Source of the DNA: Streptococcus parasanguinis CC87K
Lineage (GTDB): Bacteria > Bacillota > Bacilli > Lactobacillales > Streptococcaceae
Direction of reading: 5' to 3'
Assembly: GCF_000507765.1 (NCBI RefSeq)
Contig: NZ_KI669401.1
Span: 980,597-1,044,596 of the forward strand
DNA: 64,000 nt
The notes under the pieces: generated by a model
What the model was told of the DNA's origin: nothing
Databases searched by the model: none
The model's input: only the letters and a program-made list of their open reading frames with translations
Translations under genes and position numbers: made by a program
Shown here: one piece after another, positions 44,270 to 51,525 of the stretch
Layout: every line of letters starts with the position of its first letter
How positions within the stretch are numbered: position 1 is the first letter of the stretch

Positions 44270-44368
44270 TCACAATATAGATAATATGGTTAATTTAAAG
44301 TCTGAAAGCCTGTAAAATAGGCGTTTTTAGGACTCTATCACTCTATTAAACCGACTTAAACAGTTCAC

Positions 44369-44383
44369 AAAGTTCCTAAAAAG
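44369..44383. repeat. alternative attachment repeat, left
   Basis: AAAGTTCCTAAAAAG, identical at 52743-52757 over the int stop codon. Nearby AGTTC-A-rich direct repeats at 44361-44405 could be integrase arm sites. Confidence 0.4.
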
Positions 44384-44455
44384 TTCTTAAAAAAAGTTCA
44401 CAAAAAAATACCCCTTGGGGTATCTATCAATTTACGAGTTCAGCAGGCAAGATCT

Positions 44456-44480
44456 AGCACCCTCACACGGTGCTTTTTTT
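44456..44480 (+). terminator. orphan plus-strand terminator
   Basis: GCACC, loop CTCACAC, GGTGC then TTTTTTT, with no annotated plus-strand gene upstream. Together with AGCAGGCAAG at 44442-44451 it could end a short RNA. The 362-base gap otherwise holds the att candidates and the minus-strand terminator only. Confidence 0.6.
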
Positions 44481-44484
44481 ATCT

Positions 44485-44533
44485 TCAAAAATGGTAGGCG
44501 TCCGCGTACCAATGGGTACTCGAAAACCTACCA
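44485..44533 (-). terminator. terminator of the satellite's minus-strand operon
   Basis: Minus strand TGGTAGG pairs with CCTACCA, with an inner GTACC/GGTAC stem and TTTTTG following. Confidence 0.7.
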
Positions 44534-44588
44534 CCTAATTAGATTATAACATATCTTGACCGCTTTTTCATGTAAAACAGGGTTTATA

Positions 44589-44945
44589 TTATTGCCAATG
44601 ATCTATAAACTCAAGTAAGGCTCTCGCCTTGCGCCTGTGATAGTTACTGCTTGAAATAGAAAGTATATCCATTTGTTCATAAACAGATACCTTTTTTTGC
44701 CCAATAAAGCTCATTTCTAGGATACGTTTATCTATTGCTGATGAAATACCCTCAATAGCTTTTCTAATTCGATTTACCTCGGTTAAAGCCATGTTTTGGC
44801 GCTGATTTTGTTGATCTATGCAACTATCAAGTAAATCGCCTGTCAGATAATCAACCCCAGCTATTCTACATAAAGAACGATATTGACACAGTACATTTCT
44901 AGCAAGCTCTTTCTTACTCCTTTTTTCTTCCTGCCCTATATTCAT
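44589..44945 (-). CDS. ArpU-like phage late transcriptional regulator
   Basis: A 118-residue protein that fits the ArpU family, which activates late gene transcription in Gram-positive phages and occurs at the ends of streptococcal satellites. It is helical throughout (RIRKAIEGISSAIDKRILEMSFIGQKK), and a C-terminal sigma-like helix-turn-helix is visible in VYEQMDILSISSSNYHRRKARALLEF. It is last in the minus-strand operon, directly before a terminator. In a satellite it may sense or redirect helper-phage late expression; that is inference. Confidence 0.75.
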   Translation of the reverse strand: MNIGQEEKRSKKELARNVLCQYRSLCRIAGVDYLTGDLLDSCIDQQNQRQNMALTEVNRIRKAIEGISSAIDKRILEMSFIGQKKVSVYEQMDILSISSSNYHRRKARALLEFIDHWQ

Positions 44946-44982
44946 GCTTTGCCTCCTTTACAAATACATTTACAAATAGGGT

Positions 44983-45375
44983 TCAGGGGCTTGTATTTTT
45001 GTAAGAGTCAAGCCACTCTTTTCTTGATATCGTATGGTATGGATCAGATTCATCATGATAAAGGGGGTTGATCCCCTTATTTACACGAATATAATCCATT
45101 CTATCTTCCACAGTTGGAAAGAATATCATCTCTTTAAAATCATCTGAAATAGTTCTACGTTCCCAGCTATCATCTATATTATCGAATATGATGATACTAT
45201 CATCTGAAAATGTTCTTAATACTGCCAAGGCTTCATAGTCTAGATAGTCCTTACCGTTTACATTGATATACTCAATCCCTTTATCTGATTCAGTTATCAA
45301 GACAAAACCACCCGTTTTCATCTTGTGTATCTGTTTTAGCTCATCAATTTTCTTTAAAAGCTCTCTTTTATTCAA
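44983..45375 (-). CDS. hypothetical satellite protein (130 aa)
   Basis: Not recognised. A 130-residue soluble protein with a helical basic start (MNKRELLKKIDELKQIHKMK), then beta-rich segments GGFVLITESDKGIEYINVNG and DDSIIIFDNIDDSWERRTISDD, and an acidic to neutral C-terminus with DPYHTISRKEWL. Its start lies two bases from the TerS-like stop, indicating cotranscription. The position beside packaging-like genes suggests a helper-interference or packaging accessory role, but nothing in the sequence proves it. Confidence 0.65.
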   Translation of the reverse strand: MNKRELLKKIDELKQIHKMKTGGFVLITESDKGIEYINVNGKDYLDYEALAVLRTFSDDSIIIFDNIDDSWERRTISDDFKEMIFFPTVEDRMDYIRVNKGINPLYHDESDPYHTISRKEWLDSYKNTSP

Positions 45376-45377
45376 CT

Positions 45378-45758
45378 CTAAATATCCTTATTGTCTATAC
45401 TGATAACTGTTTCCAACTCTTCCAGCTTTTCTATAATTGCTTCATTTTCGTATGCTTTATAAGCAAACTCAAGAATAGTCCTTGCTGATTGTTGCCGTGC
45501 ATACGGGCTTATAGTTGGATCATTCATGATAGCTGTTAAGACTTCCACAGCGTCCACAGCCACACTATTCAGCCTGCTTGTAGCCTGCTCCATTGCTTGG
45601 TTTCTCATCTTGCGGTATGCACTTCTTACCGTGGTTTTAGCCATGTAACGCTGTGCCGTGCGTCTAGAGATCCCCACTTTTTCGCAAGCCTTGCCCATAT
45701 TTGGGGCAAGCATTAAAGCCGTCAGGAACTTTTCTTCTTTTAACGTTAATTCTTCCAT
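45378..45758 (-). CDS. terminase small subunit-like HTH protein
   Basis: A 126-residue protein resembling phBC6A51-type helix-turn-helix proteins, related to terminase small subunits: LKEEKFLTALMLAPNMGKACEKVGISRRTAQRYMAK is an N-terminal HTH, followed by RNQAMEQATSRLNSVAVDAVEVLTAI and YARQQSARTILEFAYK helices. PICIs use their own TerS to redirect helper DNA packaging to the island, so this is the gene most likely to give the element specificity. ATG of MEELTLK was chosen; ten residues of in-frame GTAGGGG-rich sequence upstream look like SD region. Confidence 0.75.
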   Translation of the reverse strand: MEELTLKEEKFLTALMLAPNMGKACEKVGISRRTAQRYMAKTTVRSAYRKMRNQAMEQATSRLNSVAVDAVEVLTAIMNDPTISPYARQQSARTILEFAYKAYENEAIIEKLEELETVISIDNKDI

Positions 45759-45810
45759 ACCTACCCCTACCCCCTCTCTATCGGACATTCTGAGGCAATT
45801 TCAGACAATT

Positions 45811-46419
45811 TTAAAGCCCATTCTCTTCAAAGAAACGTCCTATAGCCGTTTCATTAATTTCTAAACTCAATTCCGCTGTGACAAGTAACATATTATCGCC
45901 ATTAATTAAAAATTCGCTGTGATAAGTTTTAGCTTGTTTCTTTAAGTACTCAGCTAACTTCTCGGTACGATCTTTAATATTGTATTTCTCATAGTCAAAG
46001 AATGATAAATCTGTATGAGATTGGGCGATCTCTCCCAGCTTTTTAATTGCTAGCGGTTTGTTCTTGTATTTCTCCAGGTATTCTTCAAACTCTTCCCATG
46101 AAATATCCTTTGTGCTTTCAAGTAACATCAATTCAGCCACATCATCAGCAGTCACGCTATTCTTTTCTGACTTGAGTTCTTCAAGTTGTTTGGTGCGCTC
46201 TTGCTCGATATCAGACATGATCTTATCATAGGTTTTCTGTGAGTACGTTTCTCCCTCACTCTTGAGGTCAGCTAGTTCGATTTGTGCTTGTTTGCTCCCT
46301 TTCATACCCTCAGCAACCTCTTTTTTTAGTTTCTCTTGTAACTCAATGTATGAGCGCATATAGTCTACTTTCTTGTTTGCAAATGTTTTAAGTTCGCTCT
46401 TAATAGTTGTGAATGTCAT
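45811..46419 (-). CDS. hypothetical coiled-coil protein (202 aa)
   Basis: Not recognised. A 202-residue charged protein: MTFTTIKSELKTFANKK then a long helical region rich in E, K, Q and L (YIELQEKLKKEVAEGMKG through EERTKQLEELKSEK-like heptads, about 20-105), then a more globular C-terminus ending with ETAIGRFFEENGL. No membrane span or catalytic motif. Length and helical nature recall scaffold- or capsid-size-redirecting proteins of satellites, but that is speculation. The start was placed at the second Met because AGAGG lies six bases before it. Confidence 0.68.
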   Translation of the reverse strand: MTFTTIKSELKTFANKKVDYMRSYIELQEKLKKEVAEGMKGSKQAQIELADLKSEGETYSQKTYDKIMSDIEQERTKQLEELKSEKNSVTADDVAELMLLESTKDISWEEFEEYLEKYKNKPLAIKKLGEIAQSHTDLSFFDYEKYNIKDRTEKLAEYLKKQAKTYHSEFLINGDNMLLVTAELSLEINETAIGRFFEENGL

Positions 46420-46445
46420 CTTTTTCCTCTTTCTGTACCTAATCA

Positions 46446-46507
46446 AAAAACCGAGAATGAACCCTCATGAAGCCTATGCAATCTTCACGAAATGTTTCAC
46501 CCTCGGT
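46446..46507 (-). terminator. hairpin downstream of the DUF3954-like gene
   Basis: Minus strand AACCGAG with GGTGAA pairs with TTCATTCTCGGTT followed by TTTTT, around a long loop. It may partly terminate between the replication and packaging-like gene sets. Confidence 0.55.
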
Positions 46508-46520
46508 TGTTCCGATAGAT

Positions 46521-46682
46521 CTATTTTATTGTTTCAGTCTTTTCGACATAGCACACCTTGCCATGTTGATAGACTAGTGTAAGTTTCCCGTACGCTGGAA
46601 CTTTTACACTCTCTATTATACCATTTTTTAAATAAAATAGGTAGCCATCTTCCATTTTTTCGATCAAAATTTTTTCATGCAT
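46521..46682 (-). CDS. small phage protein, DUF3954-like (53 aa)
   Basis: A 53-codon frame encoding MHEKILIEKMEDGYLFYLKN, then GIIESVKVPAYGKLTLVYQH and GKVCYVEKTETIK. The pattern of an aromatic strand, K-N-G turn, V-x-x-P-x-x-G-K loop and QHGKV strand matches DUF3954 phage proteins as I know them. A GGAG lies ten bases before the ATG. It sits on the operon side of the origin and ends before a hairpin. Function is unknown. Confidence 0.62.
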   Translation of the reverse strand: MHEKILIEKMEDGYLFYLKNGIIESVKVPAYGKLTLVYQHGKVCYVEKTETIK

Positions 46683-46696
46683 TCTTGTTTTCTCCA

Positions 46697-47014
46697 TTGG
46701 TAGGATCTGTTTGTTTGGGAGGATAAGGGTAGGAGTTGTATCCTACCAATCCCAGCCCATTATATCAACGATTTAAGTACTTGGTAGGAAAGTAGGAAAA
46801 AATTCAGCAACAAAAATATTATATAAACAACAATACCTATTTAATTCATTAATAAATATTATTATTAAAAATATTATTATTTTCCTACCGAGTACCTTTT
46901 ATCCTTAGAGTCTCAAGGGGTTAGGGTGGTAGAATTTTTTCTAAACAATTCCTCCCATACGAACGATAACTGTTCGAAACTCTTACTCTCTCATGGGGTT
47001 AGGGCGGTAGGAAC
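46697..47014. other. candidate satellite replication origin (iterons plus AT-rich core)
   Basis: The TTGGTAGGAT-type motif recurs at 46697, 46727, 46740 (inverted), 46781, 46791, 46882 (inverted), 46925 and 47003, grouped on both sides of a very AT-rich core (about 46800-46880). Two 24-base imperfect repeats (TCTCAWGGGGTTAGGG and GGTAG) lie at 46911 and 46989. It is immediately downstream of the VapE-type gene, where SaPI origins lie. I see no gene in this 350-base gap. Confidence 0.7.
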
Positions 47015-47036
47015 ATTATATTTAATTTTTCTACTC

Positions 47037-48500
47037 TCATTCTGATTCTCCTACTTTCTGAAAACCTGAGGTCGGAGTTCTTCCAAACTTGATATTTCTC
47101 TTGTACTCCCATGCATGCTTACCACGCATTGCAAGCCGTATCTTTGCATTCTGTTGCGGTGTAGGCTTATCGATCAGAAAAACCTCTTTAAAAAATAGTG
47201 CGATTGACATTTTTTCACGGGGAACTAACTCCCCATATTTTGCTGTATCTATTTTGGCTTCTTCCCCGTTACCATTTAAGTAAGCTCCATTGTTCATCAT
47301 CTCATAGATATAAGTTCTTCTCAGACTGTCATTGATTGGAGCAAAGTACATTCTTTCAGGGTAAGGAGTTGATAAATACCTTTCAAGTGCCTCTAGTTCA
47401 TCATCTATAACCTTATAGCGCTCTCTTACGGTGTTTATAAGGTGTTCTTGACTGTCTGATAAGGTTAATGTTTGGTTTGCTCTCCACGCTGTCACCATAG
47501 CGCCCCAGAATGCCCTGCGATCCTGTTCAGACCACTTCCTACCTCGGTAAGAGTTATCTTTGAATACCTCAGCAACTAAAAACCTACGTTCTCCTGTCAG
47601 ATCATTCAGATAATCAGGTTGATTAGTAGCCCGTACAAATACAAAGTTTTTCATCAATCTTCTATCTGAACTTGCGTAAGGTGGGCGAAATTCAATTTTT
47701 CTATCAGTCACAAACCTTTTTAACACTTGGAAACTCGCTTTTCTAGTTGCGATCATCTCATCATCAAAAACGCACCAATTCCGCACCATTCGGGCTTTAT
47801 CGTCTTTTTCTGTGAGTGTATCCACGGTTGTAAAGTATTGATCTGTAAATAACTGCTCAAAAAACTGTGTCTTTCCTACTCCCTGCTCGCCTGTTAAATC
47901 TAATACAAAGTCAAACTTAATACTTGGATCAAATACTTTGGCAACTGCTCCACGAAAGAACAGATCAAAGATAATTCGATTGTATTGATTATCTTTTACG
48001 TTTAAATAATATCGTAGGATATCAAATGGATCTTTCTGATCTGCTAAATGGGAGTACTCTTGTTCACAGTCAAGTAAGAATGATCTCAATGGGTTGTATT
48101 GGTTCGATCTAGCTACAACCTCCATTACATCAGCTATATCAGACTTTTTAAAATCGATCTTATACTTTTGGGCAATATATAAGCGAATTTCTTTTATTAG
48201 AGCGTCATCAGCAACCCCGTCTAAACGAGTAGCACCGTTCAAATTAATAGAGTTTGAAATATCAATTTCATTGGTAAACTCATTGTATTTTAGCTTACCA
48301 GCTAACCGAGTATCACGCTCAAGAATTTTTCTGAGATTGTTTAGAACAGGAGCGTAGCCGTCACCCTTTGCTTTTTGGTCAAGGTTTAAACTATTCTGTT
48401 CTGTTTCTCTAATCGCTGTAAGATCAGTTAACTCTTGAGTTAGTGCTTGACTGTATCCAGCGTTTGTATATGGTTGTGCTTTATTGTTGCCATTGTTCAA
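47037..48500 (-). CDS. virulence-associated E-type replication ATPase (primase-helicase)
   Basis: A 487-residue VapE/phage replicative ATPase. P-loop LTGEQGVGKTQFF (about 203-214), Walker B NWCVFDDEMIATR near 240, and sensor VRATNQPDYLNDLTGERRFL are all visible, as in superfamily-3-type helicases of satellites. The N-terminal 180 residues (with YKIDFKKSDIADVMEVVARSNQYNPLRSFL) form the typical VapE lead domain. It presumably opens the adjacent iteron origin. The start overlaps the upstream 170-residue gene by four bases. Confidence 0.9.
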   Translation of the reverse strand: MNNGNNKAQPYTNAGYSQALTQELTDLTAIRETEQNSLNLDQKAKGDGYAPVLNNLRKILERDTRLAGKLKYNEFTNEIDISNSINLNGATRLDGVADDALIKEIRLYIAQKYKIDFKKSDIADVMEVVARSNQYNPLRSFLLDCEQEYSHLADQKDPFDILRYYLNVKDNQYNRIIFDLFFRGAVAKVFDPSIKFDFVLDLTGEQGVGKTQFFEQLFTDQYFTTVDTLTEKDDKARMVRNWCVFDDEMIATRKASFQVLKRFVTDRKIEFRPPYASSDRRLMKNFVFVRATNQPDYLNDLTGERRFLVAEVFKDNSYRGRKWSEQDRRAFWGAMVTAWRANQTLTLSDSQEHLINTVRERYKVIDDELEALERYLSTPYPERMYFAPINDSLRRTYIYEMMNNGAYLNGNGEEAKIDTAKYGELVPREKMSIALFFKEVFLIDKPTPQQNAKIRLAMRGKHAWEYKRNIKFGRTPTSGFQKVGESE

Positions 48501-49009
48501 ATACTCACCCCCTTATAAATTATTTTCATTTCTTCTAGAAAGCACTTTGCAAGTGCCACACGCTTCACAATTGAAGAGAATAGCTGTGTAACCTGCTCGA
48601 AGCTATAACCATGCAGGAATAGCAACCGAATAAAAAGCGCTGTATCTTCTTTGGTATAGATTCCATTAGTGATAATATCGAATAACCAGCCATTTAATTC
48701 TATTGCTTGATTCTCTCTTGCTTCACTCAACTTACCAGCCTCTAACTTCTGCAATACTGCCAATGGTTCAGGCTTCATAAATTTTGGATAGATCTTTCTC
48801 GCAACTTTCCAATGAGAATTTTTCTGTTGATTATCACAAAGTCTTATCGTTATCCCTTTAGTGCGAAAGTCTGTCAATCCTGCTCCAATTGGTTCAAAAT
48901 AAACAAATTTATAATAGTTTCCATTTTGCAGTACTAAAGTTGGATTGTCCTTGAGAAAATCTAATGCTGTTAATTTATCAGAGTGAACAGTAACTTCTAT
49001 TGTTCTCAT
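48497..49009 (-). CDS. hypothetical replication-module protein (170 aa)
   Basis: Not confidently recognised. A 170-residue soluble protein with a beta-rich N-terminus (RTIEVTVHSDKLTALDFLKD, VLQNGNYYKFVYFEPIG) and helical C-terminus (DTALFIRLLFLHGYSFEQVTQLFSSIVKRVALAKCFLEEM). It overlaps both its neighbours by four bases between the HTH gene and the VapE gene. In PICIs this slot often holds a primase or primase-associated protein, but primase catalytic residues are not evident, so I do not assert that. Confidence 0.65.
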   Translation of the reverse strand: MRTIEVTVHSDKLTALDFLKDNPTLVLQNGNYYKFVYFEPIGAGLTDFRTKGITIRLCDNQQKNSHWKVARKIYPKFMKPEPLAVLQKLEAGKLSEARENQAIELNGWLFDIITNGIYTKEDTALFIRLLFLHGYSFEQVTQLFSSIVKRVALAKCFLEEMKIIYKGVSI

Positions 49010-49278
49010 TTATCAGCCCCCAAAAAGATCAAGATATCACTTACTTTATAATAGGCTTTTCGTGTATCTTCTAGCGGTGGTTGATAGCGTTTCAAGCCGT
49101 TTTCTTCCCACCGTTTTAGTGTGTTGTCCTTTATATCTAACTCATCTTTCAATTGTTTTGCTGTCATAAGCCCCAAAGATTTTTGAAAAACTTTATCTTG
49201 TGACTTTAAAAACGTATCAATCAAAGTCAAAACTCCTTGACTGAGTTCTTGTTCACTTTCTTTACTTAAACTAAACAT
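49006..49278 (-). CDS. MerR/excisionase-like DNA-binding protein (90 aa)
   Basis: A 90-residue protein whose C-terminal half contains a winged HTH of the MerR/Xis kind: LMTAKQLKDELDIKDNTLKRWEENGL, then RYQPPLEDTRKAYYKVSDILIFLG. It could be the element's excisionase or a replication-module regulator. It starts the overlapping trio with the 170-residue and VapE genes. The ATG is preceded by AGAAAGGAAA. Confidence 0.75.
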   Translation of the reverse strand: MFSLSKESEQELSQGVLTLIDTFLKSQDKVFQKSLGLMTAKQLKDELDIKDNTLKRWEENGLKRYQPPLEDTRKAYYKVSDILIFLGADK

Positions 49279-49390
49279 TCATTTTCCTTTCTAAAATCGT
49301 TTTCCCTGCGGTTGCACGTTTGGGAGGTATAATCATACCCCTGTTATATTTCAAGTTGAATTTCACCGATTAAAGGGCTAGTTTCAAGCC

Positions 49391-49663
49391 CTAAAATCGA
49401 TTCTGTGCGTGAATTAAATTGTTAGTTTGTCCTTTGCGTTTGTTTCTGACAAATGGACTTACTGAAAAATTGTCAAGATCTGAAAGTTTGGCACGAATAG
49501 AAACAACTCGCCCAGCTTCCTTTTCCTCATGCAATTCTTCAAATGCCTTTGCCATTTTCAAAAACTTTGAAATATGCCGTCTTACGTTTGATTCAAAGTA
49601 CCAAGCGTTATCCTGCTCATCATATCTTACAACTGTTTCCCGTTCCTCTTGCTGGTATGCCAT
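49391..49663 (-). CDS. hypothetical satellite protein (90 aa)
   Basis: Not recognised. Small basic-acidic protein: MAYQQEERETVVRYDEQDNAWYFES then RRHISKFLKMAKAFEELHEEKEAGRVVSIRAKLSDLDNF and a basic tail with RNKRKGQTNN. The alternating strand-helix-strand organisation looks like a small folded domain. Its ATG overlaps the stop of the 56-residue membrane protein (TAATG), so they are coupled. An intergenic gap of about 110 bases separates it from the HTH gene downstream. Confidence 0.65.
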   Translation of the reverse strand: MAYQQEERETVVRYDEQDNAWYFESNVRRHISKFLKMAKAFEELHEEKEAGRVVSIRAKLSDLDNFSVSPFVRNKRKGQTNNLIHAQNRF

Positions 49664-49833
49664 TATCTAGCCTCCATAATTTCAAGCCATTTCTTCATAC
49701 GTTTTAGCTGTCTTTTGCTGATATATCCCCTTTTCTTGTAAGCTACAGCCCACTCATGGAAACACTCAGCAAGGAAGAATATACTCACGAATGATAGAAA
49801 GAAAATTCCAACGCCTAATAAATCATCAATCAT
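49663..49833 (-). CDS. small membrane protein (56 aa)
   Basis: A 56-codon frame: MIDDLLGVGIFFLSFVSIFF, then LAECFHEWAVAYKK, then a basic tail RGYISKRQLKRMKKWLEIM. It has one N-terminal membrane helix (about 5-24) and a positively charged cytoplasmic tail. AAGGAG lies seven bases before the ATG, and its stop overlaps the next start (TAATG). Such single-span proteins are common in phage early regions; a role in exclusion or host takeover is possible but not shown. Confidence 0.7.
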   Translation of the reverse strand: MIDDLLGVGIFFLSFVSIFFLAECFHEWAVAYKKRGYISKRQLKRMKKWLEIMEAR

Positions 49834-49844
49834 TTTTGATCTCC

Positions 49845-50096
49845 TTATCTAGCTTGGTAGCTGTCTATATATGCCCGCCGTGCTTCACCCTCCAATGAAA
49901 GAAAGTCATTCAATTCATCAAGAGAGAGTTTCTTATGTAGAAAATCAAATAGGATCTGATAAAGATTAGGATCATTCTCTTTCATCTCTTGAACAATTTT
50001 GTTAAATCTTAATTGTGCTTGAACCTTTTCCACCTCTTCTAAAAATTCCTCTAATTCTAATTCTGTTAGTTCTAATTCTGTTTTTTCTGTTTCCAT
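49845..50096 (-). CDS. acidic small protein (83 aa)
   Basis: Not recognised. An 83-residue, very acidic, helical protein: METEKTELELTELELEEFLEEV, then QAQLRFNKIVQEMKEN and DPNYLQ-like and LHKKLSLDELNDFLSLEGEARRAYI segments. It contains leucine-heptad character, so it may oligomerise or bind a basic partner. First gene of the minus-strand operon after the face-to-face promoter; the SD is AGGAGG, eight bases before the ATG. Confidence 0.68.
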   Translation of the reverse strand: METEKTELELTELELEEFLEEVEKVQAQLRFNKIVQEMKENDPNLYQILFDFLHKKLSLDELNDFLSLEGEARRAYIDSYQAR

Positions 50097-50120
50097 TTTA
50101 TGTACCTCCTGTACAACTTT

Positions 50121-50149
50121 TTGCGCTCTATACCAAGATATGGTATAAT
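50121..50149 (+). promoter_or_regulatory. face-to-face promoters and repressor-type palindrome
   Basis: Plus strand: -35 TTGCGC (50121-50126), 17-base spacer, extended -10 TGGTATAAT (50141-50149). The palindrome TATACCA-AGATA-TGGTATA (50129-50147) also places TGGTATAGA on the minus strand toward the 83-residue gene. One operator could thus control both directions. Confidence 0.65.
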
Positions 50150-50155
50150 TTAAGT

Positions 50156-50260
50156 AAATAATATTGCTAAAACCTATAACACGGCTTGCCTGCTTTGTGT
50201 TGTGTTTTAGTTCATCATTGAAAAAGGCTTGATAGTTTGGCGACTGTGAGCCTTTTTTGT
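50156..50260 (+). ncRNA. predicted satellite small RNA (about 105 nt)
   Basis: It has its own extended -10 promoter, a hairpin (CTAAAAC plus AACAC pairing GTGTT plus GTTTTAG) and a terminator (AAAAAGGCT ... AGCCTTTTTT at 50221-50258). No reading frame is visible. Bases 50167-50194 are identical to 51535-51562 in the integrase leader. It is antisense to the space between the 83-residue gene and cro, so it overlaps no CDS. Confidence 0.6.
50167..50194 (+). repeat. 28-bp direct repeat, copy 1 (in the small RNA)
   Basis: Begins CTAAAACCTATAACACGG and ends CTTGCCTGCT. Identical to 51535-51562, 1,368 bases away. The two copies bracket cro, the CI-like gene and a small ORF. Confidence 0.9.
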
Positions 50261-50265
50261 TGTGT

Positions 50266-50481
50266 TCAAAGTACGGTTTTTTTCGTACTTTTCCCTAAAA
50301 AAATAGATTCAATTGGAGTATCGTATAGGTTAAGGAGTTTCATTAGTAAGTCAGCAGGAATTTTAGTACTATCTTTTTCGTACTTTGAGATAGTTTGAAA
50401 ATTTCTATCTACTTTCTTAGCGACTTCACGTAACGTTAAACCTTGTGATACACGTACACCTCTTAATGTTAGTTTATCCAT
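50266..50481 (-). CDS. Cro-like XRE-family regulator
   Basis: A 71-residue single-domain HTH protein: MDKLTLRGVRVSQGLTLREV, recognition helix region VDRNFQTISKYEKDSTKI, and a short C-terminal tail. It diverges from the CI-like gene and has a strong promoter (TTGACA, 17 bases, TATCAT), typical of a lytic-side Cro that relieves repression. The SD is GGGGGGTGAG. A bidirectional hairpin lies right after its stop. Confidence 0.88.
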   Translation of the reverse strand: MDKLTLRGVRVSQGLTLREVAKKVDRNFQTISKYEKDSTKIPADLLMKLLNLYDTPIESIFLGKSTKKTVL

Positions 50482-50506
50482 ATTCTCACCCCCCTTTCTT
50501 TTAGCT

Positions 50507-50597
50507 TATACCAATGATACTATATTTCTCGCACTGTGTCAACAATTTTAAAACAAAATATTATTTTTTTCGTATTTGGCAAAAGTTGTGGTATAAT
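50507..50597. promoter_or_regulatory. cro / CI-like divergent promoter region with TATACCA half-sites
   Basis: Minus-strand cro promoter: -35 TTGACA (50537-50542), spacer 17, -10 TATCAT (50514-50519), with TATACCA (50507-50513) abutting it. Plus-strand CI promoter: extended -10 TGGTATAAT (50589-50597). The same heptad in either orientation also forms the palindrome at 50129-50147, suggesting one repressor. Confidence 0.7.
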
Positions 50598-50631
50598 CTA
50601 TAATGGAGATAAAAAAATTTGGAGATTTAGA

Positions 50632-51315
50632 ATGGCGAAAAATAGTCCACAAGATGTTGAGAATAGAGAGTATTTCTCAAATCAATTAAATAAAATTATG
50701 AAATCAAAAGGAATAAGACAGATCGATATTAGCAATGCTCTTGATATTCCTAAAAGCACTTTAACAGGATATGTTAAAGGTAGAACGTTACCTAATGAAG
50801 AAAACTCAAAAAATATTGCTGATTTACTTGGTGTACCAATTTTTGCAATAGACAAACGTTTTCAGCCTATTCCCTCTGTTGAATTACAAGACTACTATTA
50901 TACTGTTTTAGATATCAATCAAGATATTTCAGAAACATTAAACGAAATTTCTAGGTTAAAGTATTGTGTCATTAAACTAATTAAAGAGAATGAAGATCCT
51001 TTATTTACTGGTTTCCGTGCCATAATTACAGATCATGATAGAGAAATTGTTATTGATCCGATAACTGTAGAAACATTTTTTAATGCTTTTGGTCGTACAG
51101 ACATTCTAATAAAACATGGATATCAATCAGGATCATCAGAACAGTTTAGAGATTTTGATAGATATATATGGAGTCGTAGAAAGGAAGATAAAGAGATACT
51201 AGAGAATGTTATAAGTGATTGGCTTGCTATCCTGAACATTGATAAACAACACGTCAATATCTCTTACTTTGATAAAGCAATTGCCACCCCAAACAAGGTA
51301 AAACTAAAAAAATAA
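50632..51315 (+). CDS. CI-like master repressor (XRE family)
   Basis: A 227-residue regulator. N-terminal XRE HTH about residues 10-70: YFSNQLNKIMKSKGIRQIDISNALDIPKSTLTGYVKGR. The C-terminal region (helical with FRDFDRYIWSRRKEDKEILENV) does not show the Ser/Lys LexA-type self-cleavage signature I would expect for SOS-inducible repressors. Derepression by a helper-phage protein, as with PICI Stl, is more likely. Start MAKNSPQ was chosen for GGAG seven bases upstream; 32 upstream in-frame codons cross its own promoter. Confidence 0.85.
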   Translation: MAKNSPQDVENREYFSNQLNKIMKSKGIRQIDISNALDIPKSTLTGYVKGRTLPNEENSKNIADLLGVPIFAIDKRFQPIPSVELQDYYYTVLDINQDISETLNEISRLKYCVIKLIKENEDPLFTGFRAIITDHDREIVIDPITVETFFNAFGRTDILIKHGYQSGSSEQFRDFDRYIWSRRKEDKEILENVISDWLAILNIDKQHVNISYFDKAIATPNKVKLKK

Positions 51316-51366
51316 ATTATTAAAGGTCTCAAAATATGACTGCTTAATTAGAAAAGAGGTTAGATA

Positions 51367-51510
51367 TTGAAAAACAGTGAACTATTTGACTGGTTTTTGT
51401 TTGCTTGTACGCTCCTTGCCTTTAGTGCTATGATATTTGCATTTCATATACTAGACAAAGAGGGGAAAAAAGCACTCGAAAAGATAAAGAAAAAATCATC
51501 TGATAAATAA
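51367..51510 (+). CDS. small membrane protein with TTG start (47 aa)
   Basis: A 47-codon frame beginning TTG after AGAGG. It encodes a short polar start (MKNSELFDW), one membrane helix (FLFACTLLAFSAMIFAFHIL) and a basic tail (DKEGKKALEKIKKKSSDK). It lies between the CI-like gene and int, on the same strand, probably in the lysogenic transcript. A superinfection-exclusion or lysogenic-conversion role is a guess from position. Confidence 0.65.
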   Translation: MKNSELFDWFLFACTLLAFSAMIFAFHILDKEGKKALEKIKKKSSDK

Positions 51511-51525
51511 CTAATTCAGATACAC

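Noticed and set aside
46697..47014. CRISPR array in the GGTAGG repeats
   Set aside because: Motifs are short, in both orientations, irregularly spaced and without spacers. An iteron origin explains them better, and no cas genes are present.
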